Assembly: GCF_041537925.1 (NCBI RefSeq)
Contig: NZ_JBGOSH010000002.1
Span: 558,001-622,000, forward strand
Reading direction: 5' to 3'
Source of the DNA: Ruegeria_C sp041537925
GTDB lineage: Bacteria; Pseudomonadota; Alphaproteobacteria; Rhodobacterales; Rhodobacteraceae
DNA: 64,000 bases
Under the pieces are notes generated by a model. The model was not told the origin of the DNA and did no database searches. It worked only from the letters and a program-made list of their open reading frames with translations. A program made the translations under genes and the position numbers. This document shows positions 47,306-57,276 of the stretch, piece by piece (position 1 is the first letter of the stretch; each line of letters begins with the position of its first letter).

Positions 47306-50047
47306 TTATTTCACGTAGGCTTTCAATTCGTCGTCCCATCCTTCGGCGACGGGATATTGTTGCATCATGACCCAACGCCCCGCGATCTTGGCCGGGGCCG
47401 CGCCGTTTTTTGCCGTGTACTTCGAGATGTAATCTGCGTTGTCCTCGGGGGTGGCGCCGTCGATTTTTTCATACTCCCAAACAAAGAGTACATAGCTACG
47501 GGTCAGATCGGACATCTTTTCGTAGGTGTCATAATACTCGGTAGTGCCGAATTCTCCGGTATTAGGGTCAAATTTGGCCTGTTTGCTAACACCGACAAAT
47601 GCCTCATCAATCGGCTTCCCATGGTCGATTTCATAGTCGTGCGGCGTTGGCTGGTTTCCGGGGTCCAACTCCGTTTCATTGATGTCTATCCCGGCCTGCA
47701 TTGCCATCTCCGCAGCCGCTTCGCGCCCGGCAAGCCAGTCGGCACGGGATTTGAACTTGGACGAGGCCGAAGTCGGGCTATGCCCCCCGCCGGGTGCAGA
47801 CCCGTCTTTGAGCCGCAATATCAAAGCATCGTCGCTCACGTGATCACCGTGGCGCTTCAACGAATGACCGGCGTTGCTACCGACCGCGTCCGCGTCTTCG
47901 TAGGCTTGCGCGCAGGCATCAATCATCGTCTTGCTGACCAAGATCAGAGCATCAAAATCGGCGCGCGCCTGATCATAGTCACCCGACTTTGCCTTGGCCT
48001 CGGCTTTGCCATAGTCGGACTCCAGATCAGACTTTGACGGTCCACCCGCAAAAATAACTGCCTCGCGCGTCGGATCCTGCGCAACCGCGCGTTTCAACGC
48101 GTCGATGACCATCTTGGCTTGCTTGTGGGCCGCAGCATATGCCAGCGCCTCTTCTATTCGATGGCCATGTGCATGCATCTGCAAAAGCGCCTCGTCGTAC
48201 GCACCGCTGCTTCCCAAAGACCTGATCGAAGTCAACGCAGTCACCAAAGGCGTCTTTGCTTCATTGATGATCATCAGGCGCAAGGCGCGGTTCTGGCGTT
48301 TTTTCAGCGCATCGTACCGGATTTCATAGTCTCTCTGCTGTTCTGCCAGTTCCGCATAATCGGTGCCGGTCAGCACTGCGTCGAGATCTGTTTGTGCTCC
48401 ATCCGGATTCCCGCCCCTCGCCTTGACTTCGGCCTGCGTGATTTCGGTGGTCAATCCTGCCGCCAAAGCTGATCCACCGGGCAGTTTCGACAGAACCTGA
48501 TTGGCAAAGGCCAGAACATCGAGATACCCGGCCAGCGCCTTGACCTTGGGCACGACCGGTTTCAGGTGCTGCAACGCCTCCGCAAATCTGCCAGCGCTGC
48601 GCGAAGTCTGATAACTGTTCAAAAAACCATACCCATCAGCGGCAGGGTACTTGCCGCGAACAGGCCGGATCTCGGCCATCAACGAGATAATTTCCGAAAG
48701 GTTTGTCATGTCGACGATCTTGTCATAATGCGGCTTCGCGGTCGCATAATCAGGCGGATTCTGCGACCGGGCCGCGCCCAGATCGGTCCAGGCGTCGTCC
48801 AGCGCAGATTTCTCGGTGCCAGTCAAAATAGCTGACAGGGCGTCGTATTCGCGCGACAGGGCACGCTCTGACACGCGAATATTACATGCGTCAATCGCAG
48901 CCGTGTTCCCGGCATCTTCCGCAAAGTCCCGCAGCAATTGCGCCGCCCCCGCAGGGTCGCCTGCCTTTATTCTCGCCTCGGCATCTCGCTTTGCGTTGCG
49001 ATAGGGCTCATTTCGCAGCATCATCTTGTCGTATTTGTTAATTTCGACGGCCAGGTCATAATTGGCCGTGACAAACAGGAGCAACACGTCGATTGCTGCA
49101 ATGGCCTCAACATATTTATGATCGACATCTCCGAGCTTGCGCGCCGCCTTGTAGCCTCTCTTAAGCTTGTTGGCATCTTTGACATCGCTTGAGGCGACCA
49201 CGGAAAACGTGACCCGATGCTCGTTTTCAAACTCTTTTACCTTTGCGAAATAAGGGCGAGCATCCTGAAAGTCCGCTTCGACTATCGGGGCCTGTTTCGC
49301 GAACTTCACAAGCTCTGCCTGCGCTTCAGTGAATTTCCCCTGTCGGGTTTCAGCATTGGCCGCTGCCTTGCAGGTACTGCGATTGCCAAGCGCCGTCGCT
49401 TTCTGAACATCCGGTACAGCCATCTCGGTAAAGGCAAGTGTGTCTTGGCGCCATTTCGAATAGAAATCCCCAAAGGCCTCTGCCTGCGCCGCCTTCATTA
49501 TGAACGCCGCCGCGCCGTCTTGCGCCGTGTCATAGTCTGATTTGCTCTCAGCTTCGCGGTGAAGAGCCATCACATCAGATAGTTTGGCCTGAAGATAAAC
49601 ATAGCCGCCCTCGTCAAGAGACTTGCGCACACTGTCAAACTTGGCCTGCACCTGTTGCATGGACTGTTCGCTGATGATCCGGGCACTGGCGATTTCGGTC
49701 TGTGCGGCAACATCCACTGCCAGCTTGGCGATTTCGCCGTCGACCTCATCAAATGTAGCCGCGTCACTTATGGTCGCAACTTTTCGCGCCAAGGCCGCCT
49801 TGGCCGAGGCAAAGGCCCGCCGCGAGCCAGACAACAGTGTTTTGCCAAGGGCAATCTTGTCGATCTCGGATCGCGCGGTTACACGCCTTCCGGCCAGCGG
49901 ATCGCTCTCAGCCGGATCTGGTGGCGTATTGGACATTTGCCAGGCCTTAACCTCGTAAAACTTGGCAGCCCATTCTTGTATTTTTGGATATTTCGAAAGT
50001 GCGTCTGGGTTCCGTGCCATCGCTAAGTCTTCTCGTTGTGCGGCCAT
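47306..50047 (-). CDS. Large helical-repeat protein with RNase A-like (CdiA-CT type) C-terminal region, candidate toxin
   Basis: 913 aa, no signal peptide. Residues about 20-720 are long alpha-helical repeats (ALARKVATISDAATFDEVDG; LLRDFAEDAGNTAAIDACN) with Lys/Asp/Ala bias, suggesting TPR- or spectrin-like packing. From about 725 the sequence changes: GHSLKRHGDHVSDDALILRL, then SASSKFKSRADWLAGREAAA, and near the end WVMMQQYPVAEGW. This order resembles the bacterial CdiA-CT RNase A-like toxin domain (GHTxxRHVGxSDxxLxxRL, SAASSF, YP near the end), with an insertion of about 80 residues. Start 50047 or alternatively ATG 50020. A delivery route is not visible; it has no DUF4157 or PAAR domain. 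Confidence 0.55.
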   Translation of the reverse strand: MAAQREDLAMARNPDALSKYPKIQEWAAKFYEVKAWQMSNTPPDPAESDPLAGRRVTARSEIDKIALGKTLLSGSRRAFASAKAALARKVATISDAATFDEVDGEIAKLAVDVAAQTEIASARIISEQSMQQVQAKFDSVRKSLDEGGYVYLQAKLSDVMALHREAESKSDYDTAQDGAAAFIMKAAQAEAFGDFYSKWRQDTLAFTEMAVPDVQKATALGNRSTCKAAANAETRQGKFTEAQAELVKFAKQAPIVEADFQDARPYFAKVKEFENEHRVTFSVVASSDVKDANKLKRGYKAARKLGDVDHKYVEAIAAIDVLLLFVTANYDLAVEINKYDKMMLRNEPYRNAKRDAEARIKAGDPAGAAQLLRDFAEDAGNTAAIDACNIRVSERALSREYDALSAILTGTEKSALDDAWTDLGAARSQNPPDYATAKPHYDKIVDMTNLSEIISLMAEIRPVRGKYPAADGYGFLNSYQTSRSAGRFAEALQHLKPVVPKVKALAGYLDVLAFANQVLSKLPGGSALAAGLTTEITQAEVKARGGNPDGAQTDLDAVLTGTDYAELAEQQRDYEIRYDALKKRQNRALRLMIINEAKTPLVTALTSIRSLGSSGAYDEALLQMHAHGHRIEEALAYAAAHKQAKMVIDALKRAVAQDPTREAVIFAGGPSKSDLESDYGKAEAKAKSGDYDQARADFDALILVSKTMIDACAQAYEDADAVGSNAGHSLKRHGDHVSDDALILRLKDGSAPGGGHSPTSASSKFKSRADWLAGREAAAEMAMQAGIDINETELDPGNQPTPHDYEIDHGKPIDEAFVGVSKQAKFDPNTGEFGTTEYYDTYEKMSDLTRSYVLFVWEYEKIDGATPEDNADYISKYTAKNGAAPAKIAGRWVMMQQYPVAEGWDDELKAYVK

Positions 50048-50595
50048 ATGGTAGCACCAAAGCCTGAGCTACTTCCGACGCCTTGGACAATTTCCGGCGT
50101 CTTTTTGGGCTACTCTTCACTCCTGCTGATCAGGTTGGGTTTCATCTTTTCTCTAACAATAGAACACGGCTTGGGGTTTGCCGATATCAAAATCAGCAAG
50201 ACAAGGCTGCGGCGCCTCCGGACGTCAGACCAGAAAGCGCCTCCACTGGCTATCGACAAACCGCGCGGCGCAACACCGGCTGGGACACTCTCGCAGAGCA
50301 TAGGGGGCATTGAATGGGAGTCCGCAACCGTCACATGAGTTAGGTAGAACACAGTAAGATTGCCAAGTTGCTTGAAGCCAAAATACCAGTTCTTGAAATA
50401 GCAGATCGGCTGTGCCTGGCATTGTTGACCGGTTGCCACGAGCTGGTCGCGACAAGAATATCCTTGATTTCATGCTATCGGAACGCCGCGACATTGCGGC
50501 GGCAAACCACTTGACTGGAACCGCCCCAATACCGAAGGCCTGACCCAAATTCAAAGTGACAAGGCTGCTATCACAACTACAGTTGCGACCCGCAA
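50048..50595. other. Intergenic stretch with an IS6-like relic
   Basis: About 550 nt between the toxin-like trio and the cyanophycin operon. It carries a fragment of an IS6-family transposase on the plus strand (50446-50595). The rest holds nothing I recognise. Confidence 0.55.
50446..50595 (+). pseudogene. Relic of IS6-family transposase, central catalytic region
   Basis: RDKNILDFMLSERRDIAAAN resembles the DRDGNTxDFxLSxRRDxxAAxRF block of IS6 transposases. In a shifted frame QIQSDKAAITTTVATRN resembles the following KITIDKSGANTAAI block. Frameshifts and a stop show decay. The family call is from recall of the consensus. Confidence 0.5.
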
Positions 50596-52338
50596 TCAGT
50601 TTTGACTTTCCAAGAGATCAAAAACCGCATCACGTTCGGACAATACCAGTAGCAACGCTAAGTCGTTGGGCTTTAACTGATCCAGAATTACACGCGCCGC
50701 TTCTGTGGGCGAGCCAGCATAAAGCACGCTATCCGACGTCAAGCCTGCATCGATCGCCGCGCTCCTAATCAGGGCCGGGATTTCCCCAAGTTCACGCCCG
50801 CGCAAATAGCTTTCCATTTCAACCGCAACCACAACATCCGGATTGAACTGCAGCGCAGTCTGGGTGACATCATTGATATCCTGGTCAGACCGGTCGCCCG
50901 CATGGCTGAGCATAATAAACCGGCGTTTGGCCGGAATGGCGGACATCGCATCGCATACTGCGGCAATAGAATGCGGGTTATGGGCGAAATCCACAAAAAC
51001 GCGGGCGCCGTTACACGCAAACTCGTTACAGCGACCCGGGTTGTCCTTGGCGTCGGGTTTGAAGCCAGAAAGCCCAGAGCATATACTACCATCGGCCAAG
51101 TCCATTGCCCTACCGACACAGAGCGCGGCCAAGGCGTTTGACACATTGTAACTGGCCGCTCCATTCATTGTGATCGGTACATCGCGAACAGATGTCACAG
51201 AATGCTCTGCCTGACCGTCAAAAAACACCATTTTACTATCAAGCAGATAGGCACAGGGTGCGCCCTGGGCACGAGCTTCGGTGATTTGCGGTGCATTTGA
51301 ATCCAATGAAAACCACCATATTGTTGCATCGGCGCGATCAGCCTCGGCAACAACAAAAGGGTCGTCGGCGTTCAGGACAAGCACGCCGCCCTCCGATAAA
51401 GTCCTGCGAACAGCGAACTTGGCCTGAGCCAGATCCGGGACGGTGTTCACGCCATATTGCCCCAGATGGTCATTGGCGACATTGGTGACCACGGCAACCC
51501 TTGCCCGGCGTGTAGGCAGGCCCCGCCGCAGGATGCCACCGCGTGCCACTTCGAGAATGGCAACTTCCAGCCGGGTATCGCGCAACAGCATGCGGGCCCC
51601 GCCTGGGCCCGAGTAGTCGCCGCGGTCGAGGATGTCGTCTCCGACACGAACAAAATCGGTGGAGGTTAGCCCCGCAATCTTGCCCTCCGCCCTGGCAATT
51701 GCCGCGCAGAGCCGGGTTGTGGTGGTCTTGCCATTGGTTCCGGTGACAAAGGCGATGGGCACATCATGAAGAGTGGCCCAATCAACTTGATCGGGCATTG
51801 GCAAGGCGTCGACCGGCCAAACCTGACTGCCCGTCCCGTGGCCGATCGAGATCTCATCATCATCGCACAGGATATCGACACCATGGGTATGCGCGGCAGC
51901 GATCAAAGCGATCAGAGCCGGGTTCGCCTCTTTCGCCATCACCGTTTTGACATCCGCAATCATGGTGTCGAAATTACCCGGAGTTTGCCCGAGCAACTCC
52001 GCGGCGCAAAAGTGCCACGCGGTCTGAGCTGCAAAAATAGATGAATATAGTTGATCCATCGGAGCGGAAATCGCGAGGTTCACGCCTCCTTGAAACTGGC
52101 GAACGATACGGTTCTCTTGTTGCCAGCCCAAAGCATCCAGAACCCTACGGGCGTGACGTTCCCACAATCTCGCAATCAGATCGCGCTCTGCGTCTTCGCA
52201 AAACACGTCCATCACTGCGCCCGGGCGGTCCCATAGCAAACCTGGTCCTGTCAGGCGGCGAACATCATCAACCTGAATGTGATCTGTGGTCGCGCTGACA
52301 ATCGTCAACGCTGTCTCAAGCTCTTCGATACGATCCAT
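50596..52338 (-). CDS. Mur ligase family protein next to cphA (CphA-related, no ATP-grasp domain)
   Basis: 580 aa. The Mur ligase centre has the P-loop GTNGKTTTT (about 200-207), the glutamate/histidine block LEVARGGILRRGLP and NVANDHLGQYGV, and the C-terminal VFVDFAHNPHSIAAV with AGDRSDQDI. Together these match the C-terminal ligase half of cyanophycin synthetase. The N-terminal 190 residues are not an ATP-grasp domain. ATG 52338 is chosen because GAAGGA lies 5 nt upstream; the upstream TTG at 52356 overlaps the cphA stop. It probably acts on amino-acid or peptide substrates in cyanophycin metabolism; the reaction is unknown. Confidence 0.82.
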   Translation of the reverse strand: MDRIEELETALTIVSATTDHIQVDDVRRLTGPGLLWDRPGAVMDVFCEDAERDLIARLWERHARRVLDALGWQQENRIVRQFQGGVNLAISAPMDQLYSSIFAAQTAWHFCAAELLGQTPGNFDTMIADVKTVMAKEANPALIALIAAAHTHGVDILCDDDEISIGHGTGSQVWPVDALPMPDQVDWATLHDVPIAFVTGTNGKTTTTRLCAAIARAEGKIAGLTSTDFVRVGDDILDRGDYSGPGGARMLLRDTRLEVAILEVARGGILRRGLPTRRARVAVVTNVANDHLGQYGVNTVPDLAQAKFAVRRTLSEGGVLVLNADDPFVVAEADRADATIWWFSLDSNAPQITEARAQGAPCAYLLDSKMVFFDGQAEHSVTSVRDVPITMNGAASYNVSNALAALCVGRAMDLADGSICSGLSGFKPDAKDNPGRCNEFACNGARVFVDFAHNPHSIAAVCDAMSAIPAKRRFIMLSHAGDRSDQDINDVTQTALQFNPDVVVAVEMESYLRGRELGEIPALIRSAAIDAGLTSDSVLYAGSPTEAARVILDQLKPNDLALLLVLSERDAVFDLLESQN

Positions 52339-52352
52339 CGGCGATCCTTCGA

Positions 52353-55154
52353 TCAATCGGCTTCTTCGTCTATTTCGCGCGCGAGGCGCACACCGCGCTC
52401 ATCCCGAATGAGCGACTGATCGGCTTCGAACATCTCTTCGAAACCCGTCACGGCCGCAGGTCTTGAGCTTTGCACCTCGGCTTCAGCCTCGTCATCGCCT
52501 GCGTTGTGATAGATGATCTGCTTCCAGCAGCGCGCGCTGTCATCGCCGAAGATGACAAGCAGGTCGCCTGCAGCCGCCATCTCCAGCCCGGCATTCACCG
52601 CTTCGACCTCGGCGGGGATAACGCTGATTGTGCTTTCCGGCACACCGTTGCGCATCAATTCCGCTTTGATCATCTGCGGGACTTCATCATGGCCGCGCCC
52701 TCGGCGACGATCATCCGCCTTGCAGATGTAATGATCGAAATGCCCGGCAAGGATGCCCGCGCTTTCCAGAATATCCTCGTCCCGCCGGTCACCCGGCATC
52801 GCGGCCACGGCAATACGGCGGCGCTTGACGTCCAGTCGGTCCACAAGATCGGTCACAACGCCGATAGCGGCCGGATTATGCGCGTAGTCCAGGATCACTT
52901 TGAACGGATGCTCGTCATAGACATTCAGCCGGCCCGGAGCCTGGAAATAGCTTGTGTCAAAGGTTCTTAACCCATGGCGGATGTTGTCAAGGTCGACACC
53001 GAAACTATAGGCCATGGCCGCTGCGAACATCGCGTTCTGGACATTGAAGATCGCCTTGCCTTCCAGCGCTGCCGGGATCAGATGCGACCAGAGCACGGGC
53101 ATATGCAAGCCATTGTCGTAGATGGTCAGCATGTCACCATTCATGCCGTTTTCCAGTACGATGGCCTTACCACCCGCCTTGATATGTTCTTTCACCAGAC
53201 TGTGCCCGGGATTGGTAGTGACATAGAAGATCGAATTGACGTCAGCGTAATCCGCCATCTTGAGGCAGTTGATATCGTCAGCGTTCAAAACCGCCGTCTC
53301 TGTCGCGCTTTCCACCACCACACGTTTGACGACGGCCAGTTCCTCAACAGTGTTGATCCCGCGCAAGCCAAGATGATCAGCTGAAACATTCAGGCATGCC
53401 GCCACGTTTGAGCGTTGGTATCCAAGTCCGGACCGTACCAGCCCGCCCCTCGCTGTTTCCATCACCGCGAAATCAACCATCGGATCGCGCAGGACGATCT
53501 GAGCGGATTTTGGGCCGGTCATGTCGCCCTTGACGCTCAGCTTGCCATCTACATAGACGCCGTCGGTCGACGTCATGCCAACGGTCTTGCCGCTGCCTTT
53601 CATGATATGGCCCAGCATCCGTGAGGTCGTGGTTTTCCCATTGGTACCGGTGATCGCCGCGATCGGAATGCGCGCCCTTTCCCCGACCGGAAACAGCATG
53701 TCCATCACCTTGCCTGAGACGTCGCGCGACTGGCCCTCGGACGGGGCGACATGCATGCGGAACCCCGGAGCGGCATTCACTTCGACAATCGCACCACCGA
53801 TTTCTTTGTAGGATTTGGTGATGTCATCGATCAGGAAATCGACCCCGCCCACGTCTAATCCTACTGCCATGATCGCGCGCTCTGCCATGTCGCGGTTATC
53901 GGGATGGACAACATCGGTCATGTCAATCGACGTGCCACCGGTTGACAGGTTTGCGGTCGAGCGGAGATAGAAGATTTCGCCTTCGGGCAAAACTGTTTCG
54001 GCGCTATGCCCTGCTTCGTCCAACAACCGGTTCGCCTGATTATCCAGCTCCAGTTGGGTCAGTACTTTTTCGTGACCAATCCCCCGGCGCGGGTCGAGGT
54101 TCACGATCTCGATCAACTCGGCAATCGAGCTTTTTCCGTCGCCCACCACATGCCCCGGCACGCGTTTTGCCACTGCCTCGAGCTTGTTGTTGATCACCAG
54201 CATCCGATGATCGAACCCAGTGACAAAGCTCTCGACCAGGATGGCACGGCTTTTGGAATGCTCCTTGGCCTCGTGAAAGCCCGCCTCAACCTCTTCGTCG
54301 GTATTGAGATTGATCGACACGCCGCGCCCATGGTTGGCATCCAGCGGTTTCACGACGACCGGATGACCGATACGACGTGCGGCGCGGATAGCTTCACGAC
54401 CGCTATAGACCATGTGTTGCTGTGGCACCGGCAGCCCGAGATCATTCAGCAGGTTATGCGTGTCTTCCTTGTCGCAGGATATTTCGACCGCAATATGCTT
54501 GGTTTCAGAGGTAATCGTCGCCTGAATCCGCTTTTGATACTTACCGTGACCGAACTGGACCAACGAGTATTCATTGAGCCTGATCCAAGGGATATCCCGC
54601 TCTTCCGCCGCTTTGACCAGAGACCCGGTCGAAGGGCCAAATTCCTTGCGCTGCGCGCGCAACACGAAGGTGCGCAGCTCTTCTTCCCAGTTGAAGTCTT
54701 CGTCGAACTCATAGTCGGACTGATCCTTCAGTGTCTGTGGCAACAGATGCATCAGCAATCGCAGCGCCAACTTGCCGGCATCCAGACCAACGTCGCGCTG
54801 CCGGTACTGGTAGACCATGTTGTACTGTCCAGGCTCGCCGGCGGAACGGGTCCGCCCGAAAGTCACATCGGTGCCTGCAACGCCCTGAATTTCCAGTGCG
54901 CAATGTTCCATCACGTGGCCAAGCCAAGTGCCCTCATCTTCGCGCAGACGTCGGATGAACCCGCCGGGTTCACGATAGGAGCAGCCATGCTCTGACAGCC
55001 CCGGCAATGCCGCTATCAGGCCGTCGACAAATCCGCTACCGATTTTTGCCGAGGGCCAGTCTTCCAAAAATCCCAAATCAATGACATGTCGTATGACCGG
55101 AAAGCTCGCCCAGACGTTGGGGCCGACATAGACATTGGTTGAGACGATTTTCAT
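52353..55154 (-). CDS. cphA: Cyanophycin synthetase
   Basis: 933 aa, the usual length of the family. N-terminal region (1-160) has VYVGPNVWASFPVIRHVIDL, EHCALEIQGVAG and NMVYQYRQRDVG. The ATP-grasp domain (about 215-475) shows GHPVVVKPLDANHGRGVSIN and VNAAPGFRMH; the Mur ligase half (about 490-875) has GTNGKTTT (500-507), ETARGGLVRSGLGY, VSADHLGLRGI and ILDYAHNPAAIGVV. It polymerises Asp and Arg into the storage polymer multi-L-arginyl-poly-L-aspartate in the cytoplasm using ATP. GGGGAAG precedes the ATG. Operon with cphB and iadA, consistent with turnover of the same polymer. Confidence 0.96.
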   Translation of the reverse strand: MKIVSTNVYVGPNVWASFPVIRHVIDLGFLEDWPSAKIGSGFVDGLIAALPGLSEHGCSYREPGGFIRRLREDEGTWLGHVMEHCALEIQGVAGTDVTFGRTRSAGEPGQYNMVYQYRQRDVGLDAGKLALRLLMHLLPQTLKDQSDYEFDEDFNWEEELRTFVLRAQRKEFGPSTGSLVKAAEERDIPWIRLNEYSLVQFGHGKYQKRIQATITSETKHIAVEISCDKEDTHNLLNDLGLPVPQQHMVYSGREAIRAARRIGHPVVVKPLDANHGRGVSINLNTDEEVEAGFHEAKEHSKSRAILVESFVTGFDHRMLVINNKLEAVAKRVPGHVVGDGKSSIAELIEIVNLDPRRGIGHEKVLTQLELDNQANRLLDEAGHSAETVLPEGEIFYLRSTANLSTGGTSIDMTDVVHPDNRDMAERAIMAVGLDVGGVDFLIDDITKSYKEIGGAIVEVNAAPGFRMHVAPSEGQSRDVSGKVMDMLFPVGERARIPIAAITGTNGKTTTSRMLGHIMKGSGKTVGMTSTDGVYVDGKLSVKGDMTGPKSAQIVLRDPMVDFAVMETARGGLVRSGLGYQRSNVAACLNVSADHLGLRGINTVEELAVVKRVVVESATETAVLNADDINCLKMADYADVNSIFYVTTNPGHSLVKEHIKAGGKAIVLENGMNGDMLTIYDNGLHMPVLWSHLIPAALEGKAIFNVQNAMFAAAMAYSFGVDLDNIRHGLRTFDTSYFQAPGRLNVYDEHPFKVILDYAHNPAAIGVVTDLVDRLDVKRRRIAVAAMPGDRRDEDILESAGILAGHFDHYICKADDRRRGRGHDEVPQMIKAELMRNGVPESTISVIPAEVEAVNAGLEMAAAGDLLVIFGDDSARCWKQIIYHNAGDDEAEAEVQSSRPAAVTGFEEMFEADQSLIRDERGVRLAREIDEEAD

Positions 55155-55189
55155 AGGCTTCCCCGTTCAAGAATTATTGTTCCCCCCAA

Positions 55190-56065
55190 TCACCCGATGT
55201 TGCCGCCACTTGGCACAGGAAGGGTGCAGAACGCCGCATGCTCATCGGGTGGATAGGCTTGACGTGCCGCAAGGTCATAACGGCATCCTTCACCTAAAAC
55301 GTCAAGGCGCAGGCCCAGAAGGCTGAGCGCCTCTCCGCGGCGCGCGTCCCACATGGACGAATGTGTCAGATGGCTGGCGTCGACAACAGTGACCGTCCCG
55401 CTGCCCACAACCTCCACTACGTTGTCGGGACCGATAAAGGCAGCCGTGTCTTCGTCGATCCCCAGGCCGATCAGAAAAGGGTTAAACGAAGAAGCAGTTA
55501 GCAAACGCCCCAGCCGGTTGCGCTGGGTAAAATGCTGATCGATGATCACCGCATTGGTCAGCCCCATCCCGGGCGCCAACGTGATGTTCCCCTCTGCGGG
55601 CGCCGCGTTGCTGCTGCCACCGGCGACCATGTGCTCGGACATGATGGAGGCACCGGCGGACGTTCCAGCGACAGGGATACCCGCCGCGTTTCGGCGGCGA
55701 ATCTTCTGCGCAACGAGGGTTCCGCCAAGAATGGCTGAGAGACGGAGCTGGTTGCCTCCCGTCATGAAAATCCCGGTCGCCCGGTCCAGCATGTCGGCAA
55801 ATTCCGGATTGTCGCAATCGGCCCGGCGCGAGATGGGCAAAAACTCGACCGTACCGGCCCCCAGATCAGAGAAGATGCGGTGATAATCGGGACCCGTATC
55901 TTCCAACATCGAGGCGGTTGGAATCACGACAATATCTGCGTCTGGCCCACCGGACAGGTCCAGAAATTTCCGGTGGATTTGCATCTCTTTGACCCGGTCT
56001 TCGCCCCCGCCAATCGGGATGATAAATCCGCGATCCGTATCTTCGTTTGCTGGTGCTGGGCACAT
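55190..56065 (-). CDS. cphB: Cyanophycinase
   Basis: 291 aa; ATG at 56065 is used because an earlier in-frame start would reach into iadA. The protein has IIPIGGGEDRVKE, TGGNQLRLSAILGGT and the serine nucleophile motif GTSAGASIMSEHMV, followed by LGIDEDTAAFIG. These are standard for the S51-like cyanophycinases that cut cyanophycin into beta-Asp-Arg dipeptides. It lacks a signal peptide, so acts in the cytoplasm on stored polymer. 35 nt upstream of cphA. Confidence 0.94.
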   Translation of the reverse strand: MCPAPANEDTDRGFIIPIGGGEDRVKEMQIHRKFLDLSGGPDADIVVIPTASMLEDTGPDYHRIFSDLGAGTVEFLPISRRADCDNPEFADMLDRATGIFMTGGNQLRLSAILGGTLVAQKIRRRNAAGIPVAGTSAGASIMSEHMVAGGSSNAAPAEGNITLAPGMGLTNAVIIDQHFTQRNRLGRLLTASSFNPFLIGLGIDEDTAAFIGPDNVVEVVGSGTVTVVDASHLTHSSMWDARRGEALSLLGLRLDVLGEGCRYDLAARQAYPPDEHAAFCTLPVPSGGNIG

Positions 56066-56106
56066 AGCCGTTCTCTGTCCTTCGTTCGTCCCGATTGTTC
56101 GGAGGG

Positions 56107-57276
56107 TTACTTCGTGGATTCGTACATGCCCCGACGCACTGTCTGATGATCCTGCATGTGCCACTTACCGCGAGCCATAACATCCCGAACGCCCAGATCG
56201 CCATCCAAAATCACCAGATCGGCATCCATGCCAACAGCCAGACGGCCTTTGTGATGCAGTTTCAGCAGGTCCGCGACATTGCAGGTCAAGGGAGCAAGCG
56301 CTTCTTCAAGTGGAACGCCCAATCCGACAAGCTCGGTCAACGTGTCAGGCAGGGTCTGAGACACGCCTACCCCGAACCGCGTCAGCCTACCATCGCTGTC
56401 AAAGGCCGGCAGACAGCCACCGCCATCCGAACTGATTGTGAAGCGGTCAATCCGACACCCGGCCTCTCGAAACTCAAGATACGCATCGGCAGCCGAAACT
56501 CCGGGGTCGATATGGCCATCGGGAAAGGCCGTCGCGTCGATAAAGCAGCCATGCCGCGCAAGTGCAATAGCCTGCTCAAGCAATGGTCTGTTGCGATTTA
56601 CATGGGTCGGGTTGAAGACCCGTGCCGGAATCTCACTGGTTTTGATTGCCTGTTCCAGCATTTCCAAACCCCGGGGTCCATCGCCCATATGAAAATGCAC
56701 GATTCCGGCTTTGCCCGTCATCAGGCCGGCAACGTGCGACTCGCTGGCGATCCTCAGAACCTCGTTCAGGGTGGGTTGGCTAGACCGGTGATCACTGAGC
56801 GCAAGCTCGCCGACACCGATCACCGGATCCAGAAAGACAATATCCCCGCGTGCTGAACCGGTCAGAGTGGTCATGGGAATATGATAACCACCAGTATGGC
56901 ACCACGCCGAAAGCCCTTCTTCTCGCAATCCATAGGTCTGAGTCACCAAGCTTTCGGTGCTTCGGGTCAAATCGTCGGTGCCAAGGACGCCGACGACGGA
57001 AGTGACACCAGCGGAGGTAAAGGAGGACAGGTGGAGAGGCGGAACGCGGCTTGACGCCCCGGTTTCACCTCCACCGCCGGTGATATGGGCATGCCCATCG
57101 ATTAGGCCGGGCACAACTGGAGCTCCACCCAGGTCATGCACGGAAACCTCAAGCGCAGCTTGCAGTGCCGGTAGCTCGGTGCCCAGATAGGCGATTTTCT
57201 CGCCAGCGATCAGAATAGAGCCCGATCCAAGTAGGTCGGGCGCAAAAATCTCTGCGTTGGTCAGAAGTGTTAGCAC
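56107..57276 (-). CDS. iadA: Isoaspartyl dipeptidase
   Basis: 389 aa, amidohydrolase family. Metal ligands lie in GLIDGHAHI (near residue 60), GIVHFHMGDG, NPTHVNRN and the aspartate in ISSDGGGCLP. It cleaves beta-Asp-Xaa dipeptides, including the beta-Asp-Arg released by cyanophycinase, giving free Asp and Arg. Start is GTG (57276) with AAAGGC upstream. It is the first gene of the iadA-cphB-cphA-ligase operon. Confidence 0.94.
   Translation of the reverse strand: MLTLLTNAEIFAPDLLGSGSILIAGEKIAYLGTELPALQAALEVSVHDLGGAPVVPGLIDGHAHITGGGGETGASSRVPPLHLSSFTSAGVTSVVGVLGTDDLTRSTESLVTQTYGLREEGLSAWCHTGGYHIPMTTLTGSARGDIVFLDPVIGVGELALSDHRSSQPTLNEVLRIASESHVAGLMTGKAGIVHFHMGDGPRGLEMLEQAIKTSEIPARVFNPTHVNRNRPLLEQAIALARHGCFIDATAFPDGHIDPGVSAADAYLEFREAGCRIDRFTISSDGGGCLPAFDSDGRLTRFGVGVSQTLPDTLTELVGLGVPLEEALAPLTCNVADLLKLHHKGRLAVGMDADLVILDGDLGVRDVMARGKWHMQDHQTVRRGMYESTK

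Noticed and set aside
54006..54995. 329-codon plus-strand frame opposite cphA
   Set aside because: It is antisense to a clearly conserved gene.
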